Assembly (NCBI GenBank): GCA_021397845.1
Contig: CM038041.1
Location: 145,802,780-145,866,779, forward strand
From: Areca catechu
Lineage: Eukaryota; Streptophyta; Magnoliopsida; Arecales; Arecaceae
Reading direction: 5' to 3'
DNA: 64,000 nucleotides
A program made the translations under genes and the position numbers. The notes beneath the pieces were generated by a model. The model was not told the origin of the DNA, made no database searches, and saw only the letters and a program-made list of their open reading frames with translations. Of the stretch, positions 33,995 through 45,382 are shown piece by piece (within the stretch, counting starts at the first letter, position 1; the number at the start of each line of letters is the position of its first letter).

Positions 33995-35564
33995 TGTAGG
34001 ACGACTCTAAGACTGCTAAGCATGAATGAAAAATAGTAAAATATTTTTTTTGTATTTTTTTATAAGTTTATTTGTAGGCTAGATTCCCAAAATGAAGTAA
34101 AACTTAGCGGAAAGACTAGCAGTGCAAAGAATCATTGGGTCGAAGGCATACTCATGCAAACCAATGAAATATCCAGGACCCAATAGTTGAGAAACTCCCA
34201 GTTTAAGATAGTTTATCCTCATCAAAATCAGATAATAAGAGAAGGAAAGGTTTCTTACCAGTCAGAGATTGAAATTCAATTACAGAAGAGATCACTCATA
34301 ACTCTGATCGAAGCCTGGAAGAAGAAGCCTTGTTTTCCTTGAATCTGATGGCTGATCTGGGTGGTCCAGGCAGCAAAGAAGGCCTCATCAGGAGAGGAAA
34401 AATACCTCGGGGATCTTGCAAGCATCAAAGGTTAATCAAAATAGTAAATAAAAATTAGAAAAGGAACTAAGTTTGAAGGAATCGGAATTAGGGTTAAGAA
34501 GATGGGCTGTTTGAAGCTTATTGAAGATCTCCCTGCTTGGCAGCCTAGGGCACTCCTTCTTGGACGTGTGAAGTCTTGGATGGCAGTGAGTTAGGGCATG
34601 GAAGGATGCTAGGGTAGCAAGGAATTCGTCCAAGTACAAGAACACAAATCAAAGAACCAAAACAAAACACCAACACAAGGCAATTAATCCAAATTTCAGC
34701 AAGGTTTATTCATAAGAAAAAGATGCCTACAAGAAGGGAAGGGGTGGGATATTTATAGAGTTCCCATGCCCTCACTAACCATGGTTACACTTGGGTTACA
34801 AGTCCCCTTCTAAATTGGAATACAAGTCCTTTCCTAGCTAGGTTAGAATTACAAAGTTTAAAAGGATTAGAAATCCCAACTAGGTTAGGAATAAACTTGG
34901 TCTTCTCCTTCTTCTCTTCAACTTGGACTTGGTCAAACCTCTTTGGATGTGGTCAACACTTCAAGGATGCCTAGGGGGTGTGTTGGGCCTTTAGAAGCAG
35001 CAAGGGGCTGGCCCAAAGGGGCTTGGGTGCATGGGTTTGGGCCTCTGGAAGCTAGGGTGGCCTGGTAGCCTGGTAGCAAGAATATTCCCTGGAATCTTGC
35101 TTCTTAAGGGCTTGGGCTTGGCACCTGAGCTTGATTTCTTTGGGCTTGGATGCAGGTGGACCTTTGAAATCATGGATGCCCTAGTTTAAGAATATTCTCT
35201 GGCATCTGGGAAGGAATCTGGGCATCTGGAGGACATCTGGAAAGAATCAAGATTTCTGGAAGCATCTTGGATCCTGGGTTGTCACACAAAATCCAATGGA
35301 CCGATGTAGCAGCCTCTGACTCCTAGATGTGACCTGGTAGAACTCCAAAATAGGGTGACCTCCTCTCTTGTTGTAAAAATCGAGCTCATATTGGACTCAT
35401 AATTGATGCACAGGACTCAATACTGACTAGGTTGAGGGTTGAGATAAATCAACTAACCTCAACTTATTACAGGACTCAATTCTAGTTGATTACAAAATTT
35501 GACACATGGCTAGGTAAACCAAATAGGGCCCAGTAATCTATGTCTGATCCTAGTGCCCCCACCA
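33995..35564 (-). repeat. 5' LTR, family C
   Basis: On the minus strand it starts TGGTGGGGGCACTAGGATCA and ends GAGTCGTCCTACA, 1570 bp. It is collinear with 57959-59500. A TATAAATA box lies near 34757-34750 on the minus strand, followed by a CCCTTCTTGTAGGC tract, as in the plus copy. Confidence 0.8.
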
Positions 35565-36394
35565 AATGATCTTATTTCTTTGACTTATTTAGGTGGAGGG
35601 AGATTTGCAATTAAATCCACCTTGACCTTGTCTACTTCTATACCTCTATTTGAAATTACATGGTCAAGGACTATACCTTCCTTTACCATAAATTGGCTCT
35701 TTTCCTAGTTTAGTATTAGATGCTTTTTCTTACATCTTTCTAAGACCAGTCTAAGATGATATAGGCATTCAGAAAAGGTAGACCCAAAGATGGAAAAGTC
35801 ATCCATGAAAATCTCAAGGAACCGTTCTACTATATCAAAGAAAATACTAATCATGCACCTTTGAAAGATGATGGTGCATTACACAAACCAAAGGGCATAC
35901 ATCTATAGATGAAGATTCCATATGGATAGGTAAATGTTGTCTTTTCTTGATTTTTTAAGGCTGTCACAATTTGATTATAACTAGAGTATCCATCCAAAAA
36001 ATAGTAAAAATCATGCCCAGCTAATCATTCCAGCATTTGGTTTATAAAGGGTAGAGAAAAGTAGTCCTTCTTGGTGGCTGCATTTAATTTTTTATAATCG
36101 ATGCACACCCTCTATTCAGTTTGAATTCTTGTTTGGACCAACTCATTATTATCATTTTGGATCACCATAACTCCTGACTTCCTGTGTACCACTTGCATAG
36201 GACTTATCCAAGAACTATCTCAAATAGGATAAATTATACCATTATCAAGGAGTTTGATAATCTCTTTTCTCACTACTTCCTTCATGGCTGGGTTAAGTCT
36301 CCTTTGGGAGTCTCTTGTAGGCTTGGCTTCCTCCCCTAAGTGGATCTTGTGTTGAACGATCAAGGGGCAAATCCCCTTTATGTCAGCCATGGTT
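35565..36394 (-). pseudogene. Athila-lineage gypsy reverse transcriptase fragment
   Basis: The minus strand reads MADIKGICPLIVQHKIHLGE, RRLNPAMKEVVRKEIIKLLD, SWISPMQVVHRKSGVMVIQN, CIDYKKLNAATKKDYFSLPF, FYYFLDGYSSYNQIVTALKN, CMPFGLCNAPSSF and FMDDFSIFGSTF. These are RT motifs in order, with the FMDDF catalytic box typical of Athila. Stops occur after GIIYPI and elsewhere, and there is a frameshift before FMDDF. The piece is cut at its upstream side by the Tat element (36400) and at its downstream side by family C (35564), making it the oldest recognisable layer here. Confidence 0.88.
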
Positions 36395-36399
36395 CATCC
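36395..36399. other. Presumed left target duplication of Tat element 2 (CATCC)
   Basis: These five bases sit between Athila RT and the Tat LTR end. The partner would follow the 5' LTR of the Tat element, which is not in the window, so the duplication is untested. Confidence 0.4.
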
Positions 36400-37579
36400 T
36401 GTTGCCGCCAAGATCGTCGTGTCCTGTTGCTTCAATGCATGTTGCGGATGCATTGGGTTTCTATGGGGCACTCGTCCCTCCATTTCCTGGCTGGCTCCTT
36501 GGTCCGGCTGCCCTGCAAAAAAGAGAAAACCCAGGCTAGGAATTCCAATAGGGACACTCCAATGATCAAGTCTGACGGGATGATCAAGGAAAAAAGAACC
36601 TCTATGACAGAGATCTTGGAGGACTCTCTGTGTAGAGGGTGAAAGGTAGAATTGAGGTGAAAAAGGGGCAAGCAGAGATGGGAGCGGATAGCTTGGAAGG
36701 GTCTACTGGAGGTCCCTTGCTTGCTCTCTTTCTACCTTGTTGGTTTCTTTTTTTCCTCTTACCTCCTGCATTTCCTCTCTCTGACCTTATGTATGTGGGG
36801 TGAAGAGCAGGTCTGGGGCTTTATCTAGGTGTCTCTTTCCATGTACCCTCTCTGGGAAGGGCTTATCATCGCCTGTCACCTCCCCCGTGTCCAACCGGTC
36901 CTTAAGGGGAAACCCTCCTATTGGGGGTGTACTTTGGTATGGCCAAGGTCTTGTCCCTCTGGTGGTATGGTTCCCCGTGGAAGGGGCGGGCACTGTGTGG
37001 TTGAGCCCCCTACCATGATAAGGCATTTCCATTCCTAGAGGGACCATTCGGGCATCACAGGGCCCTGGGGCCTTAATGGAGCACTCCTCTCAGGGGAGGT
37101 TCAGGTATTGTGTCATGGGGTTTGAAGCTCCCTATTGCACGGTCGTCGTCGATGTGGTGGCACATTATAGGGCCCGAAACCTGGTAGGCTACACGTTGTT
37201 CAGGGCATAGGAATGGTGTGTTGTAGAGTTTGAATTTATGGTAGGATGTGCACCACACTCCAGAGGTTGCAGGCGATTGGCAACCTCCTTACCATGGTTT
37301 GAATTATTGTTGACCCCTCTCTTAGAACTAGTGGCAACCTCATTGGCAGCATGAGCATGACCCCGGCTAGGAGCTGGCCTCAGATGGAGGGCTTTTTTTT
37401 TTAGCACGACCTTAACTGGGAGCTAACCTCAACAGGAGGGCTCACCTTGGCAGCATGAGCATGATTCCGATCGAGAGCTGACCTCAGATGGAGGGCTTAT
37501 CTCATGAGCATGACCCCGGCTGGGAGTTAACCTTGGCATGAGAGCTTGCCTTAGTAGCATGAGCATAACCCCGACTAGG

Positions 37580-37584
37580 AGTTG
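37580..37584. other. Target duplication AGTTG (left) of the LTR dimer
   Basis: It matches 40566-40570 exactly and frames the inserted LTR dimer. Confidence 0.88.
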
Positions 37585-40565
37585 TGATGGGGGACTAACT
37601 AAATGCAAGATGAAATGATGTAGGTGATTTGTTCCTTTGTGACTTTTAGGGTTTTCTTATAAGTTATGGATTCCCAAAGACAAACCAAGAGTAGATCTAG
37701 GGATTCAATAATAATAAGAACTACTATCTAGTGAATTAGCCCCTAAACAAGGATAAAAAGAGGACCCCGGGATTGAGAAACCCCGTAGGACTTAGCTCTC
37801 AGATCAATACCTACTTAGGAGTCTAGGGTTGCAAACCTAAAAGATCCGAAGTGCCTGATGCCGAGATCACTCACTCTAGCGGATGCGGCCTGGATGATCG
37901 AGCCTTCAACCCCGCGGATGCACCGGTTTTTCATTCGAAGATCTCGATGGTAAGGACAACCGACTCCGTGCTCGTGTCACCTGGAGGACCTGCGAGAATT
38001 CAAGGAGAGTTAAGATTTGATCAAAGAGATAGAAAATAGAAGAAGGGATGAAAGTTGAAGTGGTGATAGTGGAGTTCTTCTTGCTAGGCGCCCGGTTGGA
38101 TGATCCCAATAGCCCTGACTCAAAGTCGGAGGATGGAGTTGTGGAAGAGATGGTAACTTGAGGCCTCACACCTCTCGACGCCTGAAGGCGAAGGCACTCC
38201 CTCACGGAGATCGACGTTCCTAGTGAACGAAGGTAACTAAAGAGAAATTGGATCTCAAGAAACTTAGTTTTTCATTCATCAAAAATTAAACTTTACAAGG
38301 GAGGGATAAGGCCCTTTATATAGGCACCTTAAAACCTATTCAAATTTCAAAAATTACAAAGCTTCATGAAGAGGGCGCCCAAATTCAAATTTCTTCTTCC
38401 AAGGTTTTGTGGCTTGATTTAGGGCTTGAAAGATGGGAATTGTCTCCTTGATTTGAGGGTCAATGATTTTCTTCCATAGCTGACCAAGCACTTTAAGAAG
38501 ATGGCTTGATATGAGGCTTGAAACAAGGGAGTTGTCTTCTTGATTTGAGGGTCAATAATTTTCTACTATAGCCGACCAAGCACTTTAAGAAGATGGCTTG
38601 ATATAGGGCTTGAAACAAGGATCATGCCTTCATTGCCCATTGACCTTCCTTGGATGTCCATAGCTCATTCAGAAAAAGGCTTGATAGGAGGAGAGAAGGG
38701 AGGAAAGAATCAAGGAATGGTGCCTAAAAATTTCAGCATTCCCTTCTTGTCAAGGTAATGTGGCACCACATGGGATAGATGAGGGGGCACCAAGTGGCAT
38801 CCTTCATGGCTTAGGAGATGGCTTGACCCATTACAAATTGGACTAGACTTGAGGACCACTCCGGCTTGGGCCCAAACTTCAAACAGACTCAGACTGGAAC
38901 ATTACAGGACTGGACTCAATACAGGACACAACTTGACCCAATTGGTCAATGTATAGGACTAAACAAAAATAATTGAGACTAACTTCATGACTAAAAATTA
39001 CAATGCATAGGCTTGAAGCCTGAATACAGGACCAAAAAATTGAAACCCTAATCAAAGGTCTGGTGCCCACACCAATTATGATGGGGGACTAACTAAATGC
39101 AAGATGAAATGATGCAGGTGATTTGTTCCTTTGTGACTTTTAGGATTTTTTTATAAGTTATGGATTCCCGAAGACAAACCAAGTGTAGATCTAGGGATTC
39201 AATAATAATAATAACAACTAGCAGGTGAATTAGCCCCTAAACAAGGATAAAAGGAGGATCCCGGGATTGAGAAACCCCGTAGGACTTAGCTCTTAGATCA
39301 ATACCTACTTAGGAGTCTAGGGTTGCAAACCTCAAAGATCCGAAGTTCTCGATGCCGAGATCACTCACTCTGGCGGATGCGGCCTGGATGATCGAGCCTT
39401 CAACCCCGCGGATGCGCTGGCTTTTCGTTCGAAGATCTCAATGGTAAGGACAACCAACTACGTGCTCGTGTCACCTGGAGGGCCTGCGAGAATTCAAGGA
39501 GAGTTAAGATTTGATCAAAGATAAAGCAAATAGAAGAAGGGATGAAAGTTGAAGTGGTGATGGTGGAGTTCTTCTTGCTAGGCGCCCGGTTGGATGATCC
39601 CAATGGCCCTGACTCGAAGTCGGAGGATGGAGTTGCGGAAGAGACGGTAACTTGAGGCCTCACACCTCTCGATGCCCGAAGGTGAAGGTGCTCCCTCACG
39701 GAGATCAACGTTTCTAATGAACGAAGGCAACTAAAGAGAAATTGGATCTCAAGAAACTTGGTTTTTCATTCATCAAAAATTAAACTTTACAAGGGAGGGA
39801 TAAGGCCCTTTATATAGGTACCTTAAAATCTATTCAAATTTCAAAAATTACAAAGCTTCATGAAGAGGGCGCCCAAATTCAAATTTCTTCTTCCAAGGTT
39901 GTGGCTTGATTTGGGGCTTGAAAGATAGGAATTGTCTCCTTGATTTGAGGGTCAATGATTTTCTTCCATAGCTGACCAAGCACTTTAGGAAGATGACTTG
40001 ATATGGGGCTTGAAACAAGGGAGTTGTCTTCTTGATTTGAGGGTCAATGATTTTCTTCCATAGCCGACCAAGTACTTTAAGAAGATGGCTTGATATGGGG
40101 CTTGAAACAAGGATCATGTGTTCATTGCCCATTGACCTTCCTTGGATGTCCATAGCTCCTTTGGAAAGAGGCTTGATAGGAGGAGAGAAGGAAGGAAAGA
40201 ATCAAGGAATGGTGCTTAAAAATTCCAGCATTCCCTTCTTGTCAAGGTGATGTGGCACCACATGGGATAGATGAGGTGGTGCCAAGTGGCATCCTTCATG
40301 GCTTAGGAGATGGCTTGACCCATTACAAATTGGACTCGACTCGAAGACCACTCTGGCTTGGGCCCAAACTTCAAATAGACTCGGACTGGAATCATTACAG
40401 GACTGGACTCAATACAGGACACAACTTGACCCAATTGGTCAATGTACAGGACTAAAAAAAAAATTGAGACTAACTTCATGACTAAAAATTACAATGCATA
40501 GGCTTGAAGCCTTATTACGGGACCAAAAAATTGAAACCCTAATCAGAGGTCTGGTGCCCACACCA
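37585..40565 (-). mobile_element. Two LTRs joined head to tail, no internal region (family A)
   Basis: Two copies of the same LTR lie in the same orientation at 37585-39074 (1490 bp) and 39079-40565 (1487 bp), separated by only four bases (atta, 39075-39078). The whole is framed by the 5-bp duplication AGTTG. Each unit on the minus strand starts TGGTGTGGGC and ends CCCCCATCA. They match the LTR at 60551 and the solo LTR at 45383. The two differ by about 5 percent over the first 200 bases by eye. Normal recombination gives a single LTR, so this structure is unusual. Confidence 0.88.
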
Positions 40566-41197
40566 AGTTGACCTCAGACGGAGGGCTCACCTTATGAGCA
40601 TGACCCTAGTTGGGAGCTGACCTCAGCAGGAGGGATCGCTTGGGCAGTATGAGCATGACCCTGGCTAGGAGTTGGCCTCAAGCAGAGGGCTCGCCTTATA
40701 AGCACAACCCTAGCCGGAAGCTAGCCTCAGACGAAGGGCTCGCCTTATGAGCATGACCCCGACTGGGAGCTGACCTTGGCAGGAGGGCTCGCCTTGGTAG
40801 CATGAGCATGACCCTGGCCAGGAGCTAGCCTCAGATAGAGGGCTTGCCTTATAAGCATGACCCTGGCTGGGAGCTATCCTCAGTAGGAGGGCTTGCCTTG
40901 GTAGCATGAGCATAACCCCACCGGGAGCTGGCCTCAAACGGAGGACTTTCCTTATGAGCATGACCCCGACTAGGAGCTGACCTCCATAGGAGGGCTCGCC
41001 TCGGTAGCTTGAGCATGACCCCATCTGGGAGCTGGCCTCAGATGGAGGGCTCACCTTATGAGTACAACCCTAGTTGGGAGCTGACCTCGGTAAGAGGGCT
41101 TGTCTTGGCTCTTCATCAGGTCGATGTATCTAGGTAGATGGTCCCTTGCTATCATGGCCATCAGTAAGGACTCCACATCAGCAAAAGTGCCATATCA

Positions 41198-41213
41198 GAT
41201 GCCCCCCGCTCCC
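41198..41213 (-). promoter_or_regulatory. Polypurine tract of Tat element 2
   Basis: On the minus strand, GGGAGCGGGGGGCATC immediately precedes the LTR start TGATATGGCAC. It is the plus-strand DNA primer site of the element. Confidence 0.75.
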
Positions 41214-41781
41214 AAGCCCGAAGGACAAAGTGGTGCTCGGGGCAATGGGAGTAATGACCATGTTGATGTGGAGGGAAGCACTTCCTGTGCCATCAATGCA
41301 TTGCGTGCCAATGCCCTAGAGATCATGCTCTCGCACCAACAGGGCAATGCCACATCACCCCTCTTCAAAGGGGCCATAATTATTGTGTTAGGCATGAAGA
41401 AGTTGCCTCTGAATTGAAGCATCGCTTCCAACGGATCCTGACATGTGGTACCCTTCGACTGGTCTAGGGTGAGATATGGTGCATGCTCTCGACAGGTACG
41501 AGGTGATGGGGTCTCAGGGATATTTGAATGGGACTTGTCCTTTTATTTCTTTGGGGTTTTTGAGTGGCAAGGACAAAACTTCATCTGCAGAGCGATCTTC
41601 CTCCACTTTCTTGAGCAAGGTCGCAAGGACTTAGCAGGTTAGACCCTCTCTTGCCTTCTCTTTGCCTCCTTTCATACCTCAGTTCATGCCGGGGGAGCAT
41701 ACCTTCTAGGTCCTCTAGGTTCCTTCCTTTATTTTCTCCTCCATTTTCTTGGTCCTGATGAGTCCCTCTGGCAGTGGGCAC
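41214..41781. other. Tat element 2 region between PPT and antisense ORF
   Basis: It is collinear with 19000-19555 of element 1 in inverted order (for example 'aggcaacttctt', 'gtgccacatcacccctctt'). No gene is recognised. It ends at the solo LTR insertion (GGCAC duplication). Confidence 0.7.
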
Positions 41782-43563
41782 TGATAACTACATTAAGCAT
41801 AAATATAAAAGTATTAATTTAATATTAAAATATCATTATTCTTTCAAAATTAATACTTTTATATGTCATTTACAGGAAAGAACATCGCCAACATGGAGAG
41901 CCCGGTTTTAGAAGTCCAACGGCGTGAACGGCACTCGAATCGGACTCAGAACGGGCCCAAAATGAATTTTTAAAAAATTAACTAAGAGTTTGCACGAAGT
42001 TTAAAGCAGTCGATCCATAGTGGACCAGTTGCTTGGTCCACCGAACGATCCATGGGCCATGATCTGCCATTGATGCGGTCCACGGAAGTAGAGCCGTGGA
42101 CCGCCATGCCCCAGTCACATCGAGACTCGCCGGAGAGCTGTCCCCACCGCCGGGGAGGTCACCGGCACGCTCACCGCCGACCGGAGAAGCCCCGGTGGCC
42201 AGAAAAATGCTTCCGAAGTGGGATGCTGTTCGTTCTTCATTCTCTTGGCCGAACCTCACCAAATCCCACCGTCCCACACTGTCGGACCGCCTACCCGGTC
42301 CACCGCCAGCCGGAGATGACGGCGGTGCACTCTTCCTCGCCGCCGGGAGGGTCCTCACGATGAATTGCAGCCATTGATGGTGTTCTTCGATTTGGACCAA
42401 ATGGGGACCAAACCATGTGCTAGGTAGATCGAACCATGTGCTGGGTTGAATCGAATCGGGGAGAAACTTCTAGAGCGTCGCCGGATGAGCTGGAGATCGA
42501 TGGGAGCTCGAGCTTCGTTGCAATCGTGGAGTGGTGTCTGTTGTTCTGTTGGGTTGGTGCAACGGTGGAGCGAGTTAGTTCAAATGATGGAGCGGGTTGG
42601 GAGCAGGGAGAGCCTATAAAAAGGGGTCCAGAGGAGCCAGATGGGGGATTCGATCATCCGGTCATTTGTGTTTTTTTTTTTCTTCTCCGTCACAGAGTCT
42701 GCCAGTTCCATTCTTCCCTTGTGTTCTTCTTCTCCGTGCTTCTTCTTCTCCATTCCAGAGAACAGTGAGCTTTCTTCCCACTATTCTAGCTTAGTTGCAG
42801 AGGTCGACTCCGTCCCAGAGTACAATCCATCTCTCAGTTCTTCCAAGCTCCCAGATCACTCACAGTCCAGCGTCAGTCCGGAGATCCATTTGCTTCTTCC
42901 CTGTGATTCTTTTGGTTTTCTACTATTCCCTTATCCCAGCCTTATTCCCACTATTCAAGCACTATTCCAAGCTTATCCCAATCCTATTCCAGCAGCCCTA
43001 TTTTCTACCGGTCGTGCCATCTTCAACTTTTTAGCATGCAGAAGTCACTGGAGGCCGGAACTTCACTTGGAAAAAGGGGGATTTTTTTTTGGTTGTATTA
43101 CTTTGATGTACTCCCTCTTACATGAAATAAAAGTGTTTTTTGATTAATTCTTGTTCTTTTGCTTTTGAATCAGATGCGTTGTTAGGGCAAAGCTTTGGAG
43201 GTAAGTCAAGTGAAATTACTCATGATTGATCTATTCCCAAGTGGGTACAGGTTGTGCTCTCGTGAGATAGATCATATCTGGGTTATTTTACTAGCATTTA
43301 AATCAATCTATTCCTAAAAAGGGACGGGCCGTGATTCACGGATACGGACCGTGCTCTTACTCGGATAGATCATTCATTGAGTTACCTTTACTGCTAATTA
43401 CTTGTTAATCTTCTTTTTAGTTTTAAGATTTCAATTTCTATTGCACATTTACAGTTTTCAAAGTAATCAAGAAAGTCCCTGCGGATTCGACCCTTGCTCC
43501 TGCTATCCTATTCTAGAATAGTAGTTTTAAGATAATTAAATCGGTGCATTGAGACGCGCATCA
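41782..43563 (+). mobile_element. Solo LTR, 1782 bp, TSD GGCAC
   Basis: It starts TGATAACTACATTAAGCATA and ends GAGACGCGCATCA. GGCAC at 41777-41781 and 43564-43568 is the target duplication. The right part has two diverged copies of a roughly 100-bp module ('ctattcccaagtgggtacagg' type, ending 'agatagatca') and the phrase 'gcggattcgacccttgctcc', common in plant gypsy LTR 3' ends. Orientation is inferred from that. No internal region is left, so the rest was removed by LTR-LTR recombination. Confidence 0.85.
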
Positions 43564-44384
43564 GGCACCACCACCAGGGTCCCTCTGATGGGGCGGGGCC
43601 GTCTCAGTCAAGGCCTCCTTCTTCAGATAGCAAGGAGGAGGAAATTCCAATCATGTTTCGCAGGGGTCCTCGCCGGACAGGGATCATCATTGGTACCCTG
43701 CAGTTCCCCCTCCGCTTGCTCCTTCTGCTAGGGTGACTGGCGATCCGACCAGTGTCACTTCGATGATGACTGGCGAGGATCTACTCCACATCCGAAGAAT
43801 GTTTAGGATCCTTGACTCCATTCGACTCTCCATCCCTGGACCGGAGGAACGGGTCACTTCTGGTGGCCTAGGTCGTATATCTTTACACGAAGACTTCTTT
43901 CTTAGAGGACTTCATCTCCCTTTTCATGTCTTTTTCCTTTCTTTTCTTGGTCACTATCGCCTGGTTCCGGCTCAGCTTACCCCTAACGCAGTCCAGACCA
44001 TCTCTATTTCATCATTCTTTGCAGCTTCAATGGGATCGTCGCCCGTTTCTCCCTCTTTAGGGCCTTGTTTATCCTGAAAGCATCATCTGACTGACAACGG
44101 GTGGTAGTTTGTGCCCCCCCAAAAGGGGGGCCTCAAGTTTGATCTACCTTCTTCCAATAAGGGATGGAAGAGTAGATTTTCGTTTGCCTCGATCGAGGGG
44201 GTGGATTGGGTCTGGAGTGACTCGAACACCTCCCCCAACTGACAGTCTTCAATCGAGCCAACCGATAAGGAGGTATTCGATCAGCTCATCCAGTCTGAGG
44301 TTCCAGCCCTTCGAGATTTGCTGACCGAGCAAAATCTCATCGATGCTGGAGTCAACCAAGCCCAGCCCCAGGGTAAGACTTTGA

Positions 44385-45155
44385 TGGGGCATGGGATCGG
44401 GGTAGGATCATCGGTGAGCTGAGAAATCACTGAAGATTAGGGTACTATTATTATTTTTTATTTTTCTAGGGGGTGGCAAAGGAATAATGAAGATGGAAGG
44501 CAGAAAAATTGGACTCTTATGGACTTGGGACTTACATTCATGGAGAGACCTTTCACCTCTAGGGCATCTCACCCACCCCACTACATGTAGCTTAGGGCAA
44601 CCCACCCATCTCACTACATGCAGAGCCTAGGGCATCCCACCCAAATCGCTACCTGGGTCCGTGAAGGAAAATCTCTAGGACCATAGAGAGGACTCGACGG
44701 AGAAGGGGATAACTAGACATGACCTTGCATCATGTCCCGGGTTGCACCTCTCATGCTTTCCTTATGAAGCGAAAGTTGGGCCTCTCACCCTCTCCATGTG
44801 GAGCGAAAAAGAAGAATCTCTCTTCCCTAAAAACTCATCTTCATTAACCTCTTATTTACAAAAGAATGAGGATGGTATTTATAGACCTTTCCAAACCTCA
44901 TTTGAATTTGAATACAAGATAAAAAGATAAGGATGGTTCAAATTCAAATACAAGATAAGGCCTATCCAAATCCTAATAAACTCAGATATCCTAAATTAAA
45001 TTTCAAAATAATCGATAAAGATAAATCCTAAACTATCCTAAAAATTCGATAACTTATTCTTGAATTTGAATTCAAGAGTGGTGCTACTCCAGGATCCGTG
45101 CTGCTTCAGGATCCATGCTACTCCGAGATTCATGCGGGTCGATGTCCCCATCATA
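44385..45155. mobile_element. 771-bp LTR-like insertion inside the antisense-ORF intron
   Basis: It is framed by TTTGA at 44380-44384 and 45156-45160. Without it the intron would be about 86 bp, very close to the 83 bp in element 1. The insert has CCCCATCATA at its right end and TGGGGCATGG at its left. It carries two diverged copies of 'cagggcatcccacccatctcactacatg'-type sequence (44560-44660). It looks like a short solo LTR with one mutated terminus. No coding. Confidence 0.7.
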
Positions 45156-45382
45156 TTTGATGTAGGGTTCTCTTTCTTCTTTAGCAGTGGGCTTGGCTCC
45201 GAGGTGTGGCTGACCAATTCACTTTATCTTGCAGGCATGAAGTTCAGCTTCGATGAGCTCTTAGGGATGTCCAGGAAGAGGGCCCCAACTGCGGGGCCAG
45301 AAGGAGAGCCCGAGAAGAAATAGAGAGGGGGAGGCCGGCCGACATGCCGGCGGCTCCTAAGCCAGGGGCCCAAGGCCCAATA

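Larger units (their letters stand above)
32320..35564 (-). mobile_element. 5' part of a chromovirus-type gypsy element (family C), minus strand
   Basis: The minus-strand order is 5' LTR (35564-33995), a mutated PBS (33988-33975), a leader, and a gag relic that is cut at 32320 by the copia LTR. The LTR start TGGTGGGGGC matches the plus-strand LTR at 57959. The element sits in an Athila RT gene, whose sequence resumes immediately at 35565. The 3' part is not found on the far side of copia, so it was deleted. Confidence 0.8.
36400..41197 (-). repeat. 3' LTR of Tat element 2, interrupted
   Basis: On the minus strand it starts TGATATGGCACTTTTGCTGA at 41197 and ends GGCGGCAACA at 36400. Without the inserted dimer it totals about 1.8 kb, the same as in element 1. 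It holds the inverted 105-bp array on both sides of the insertion (37330-37579, 40571-41110). Confidence 0.88.
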
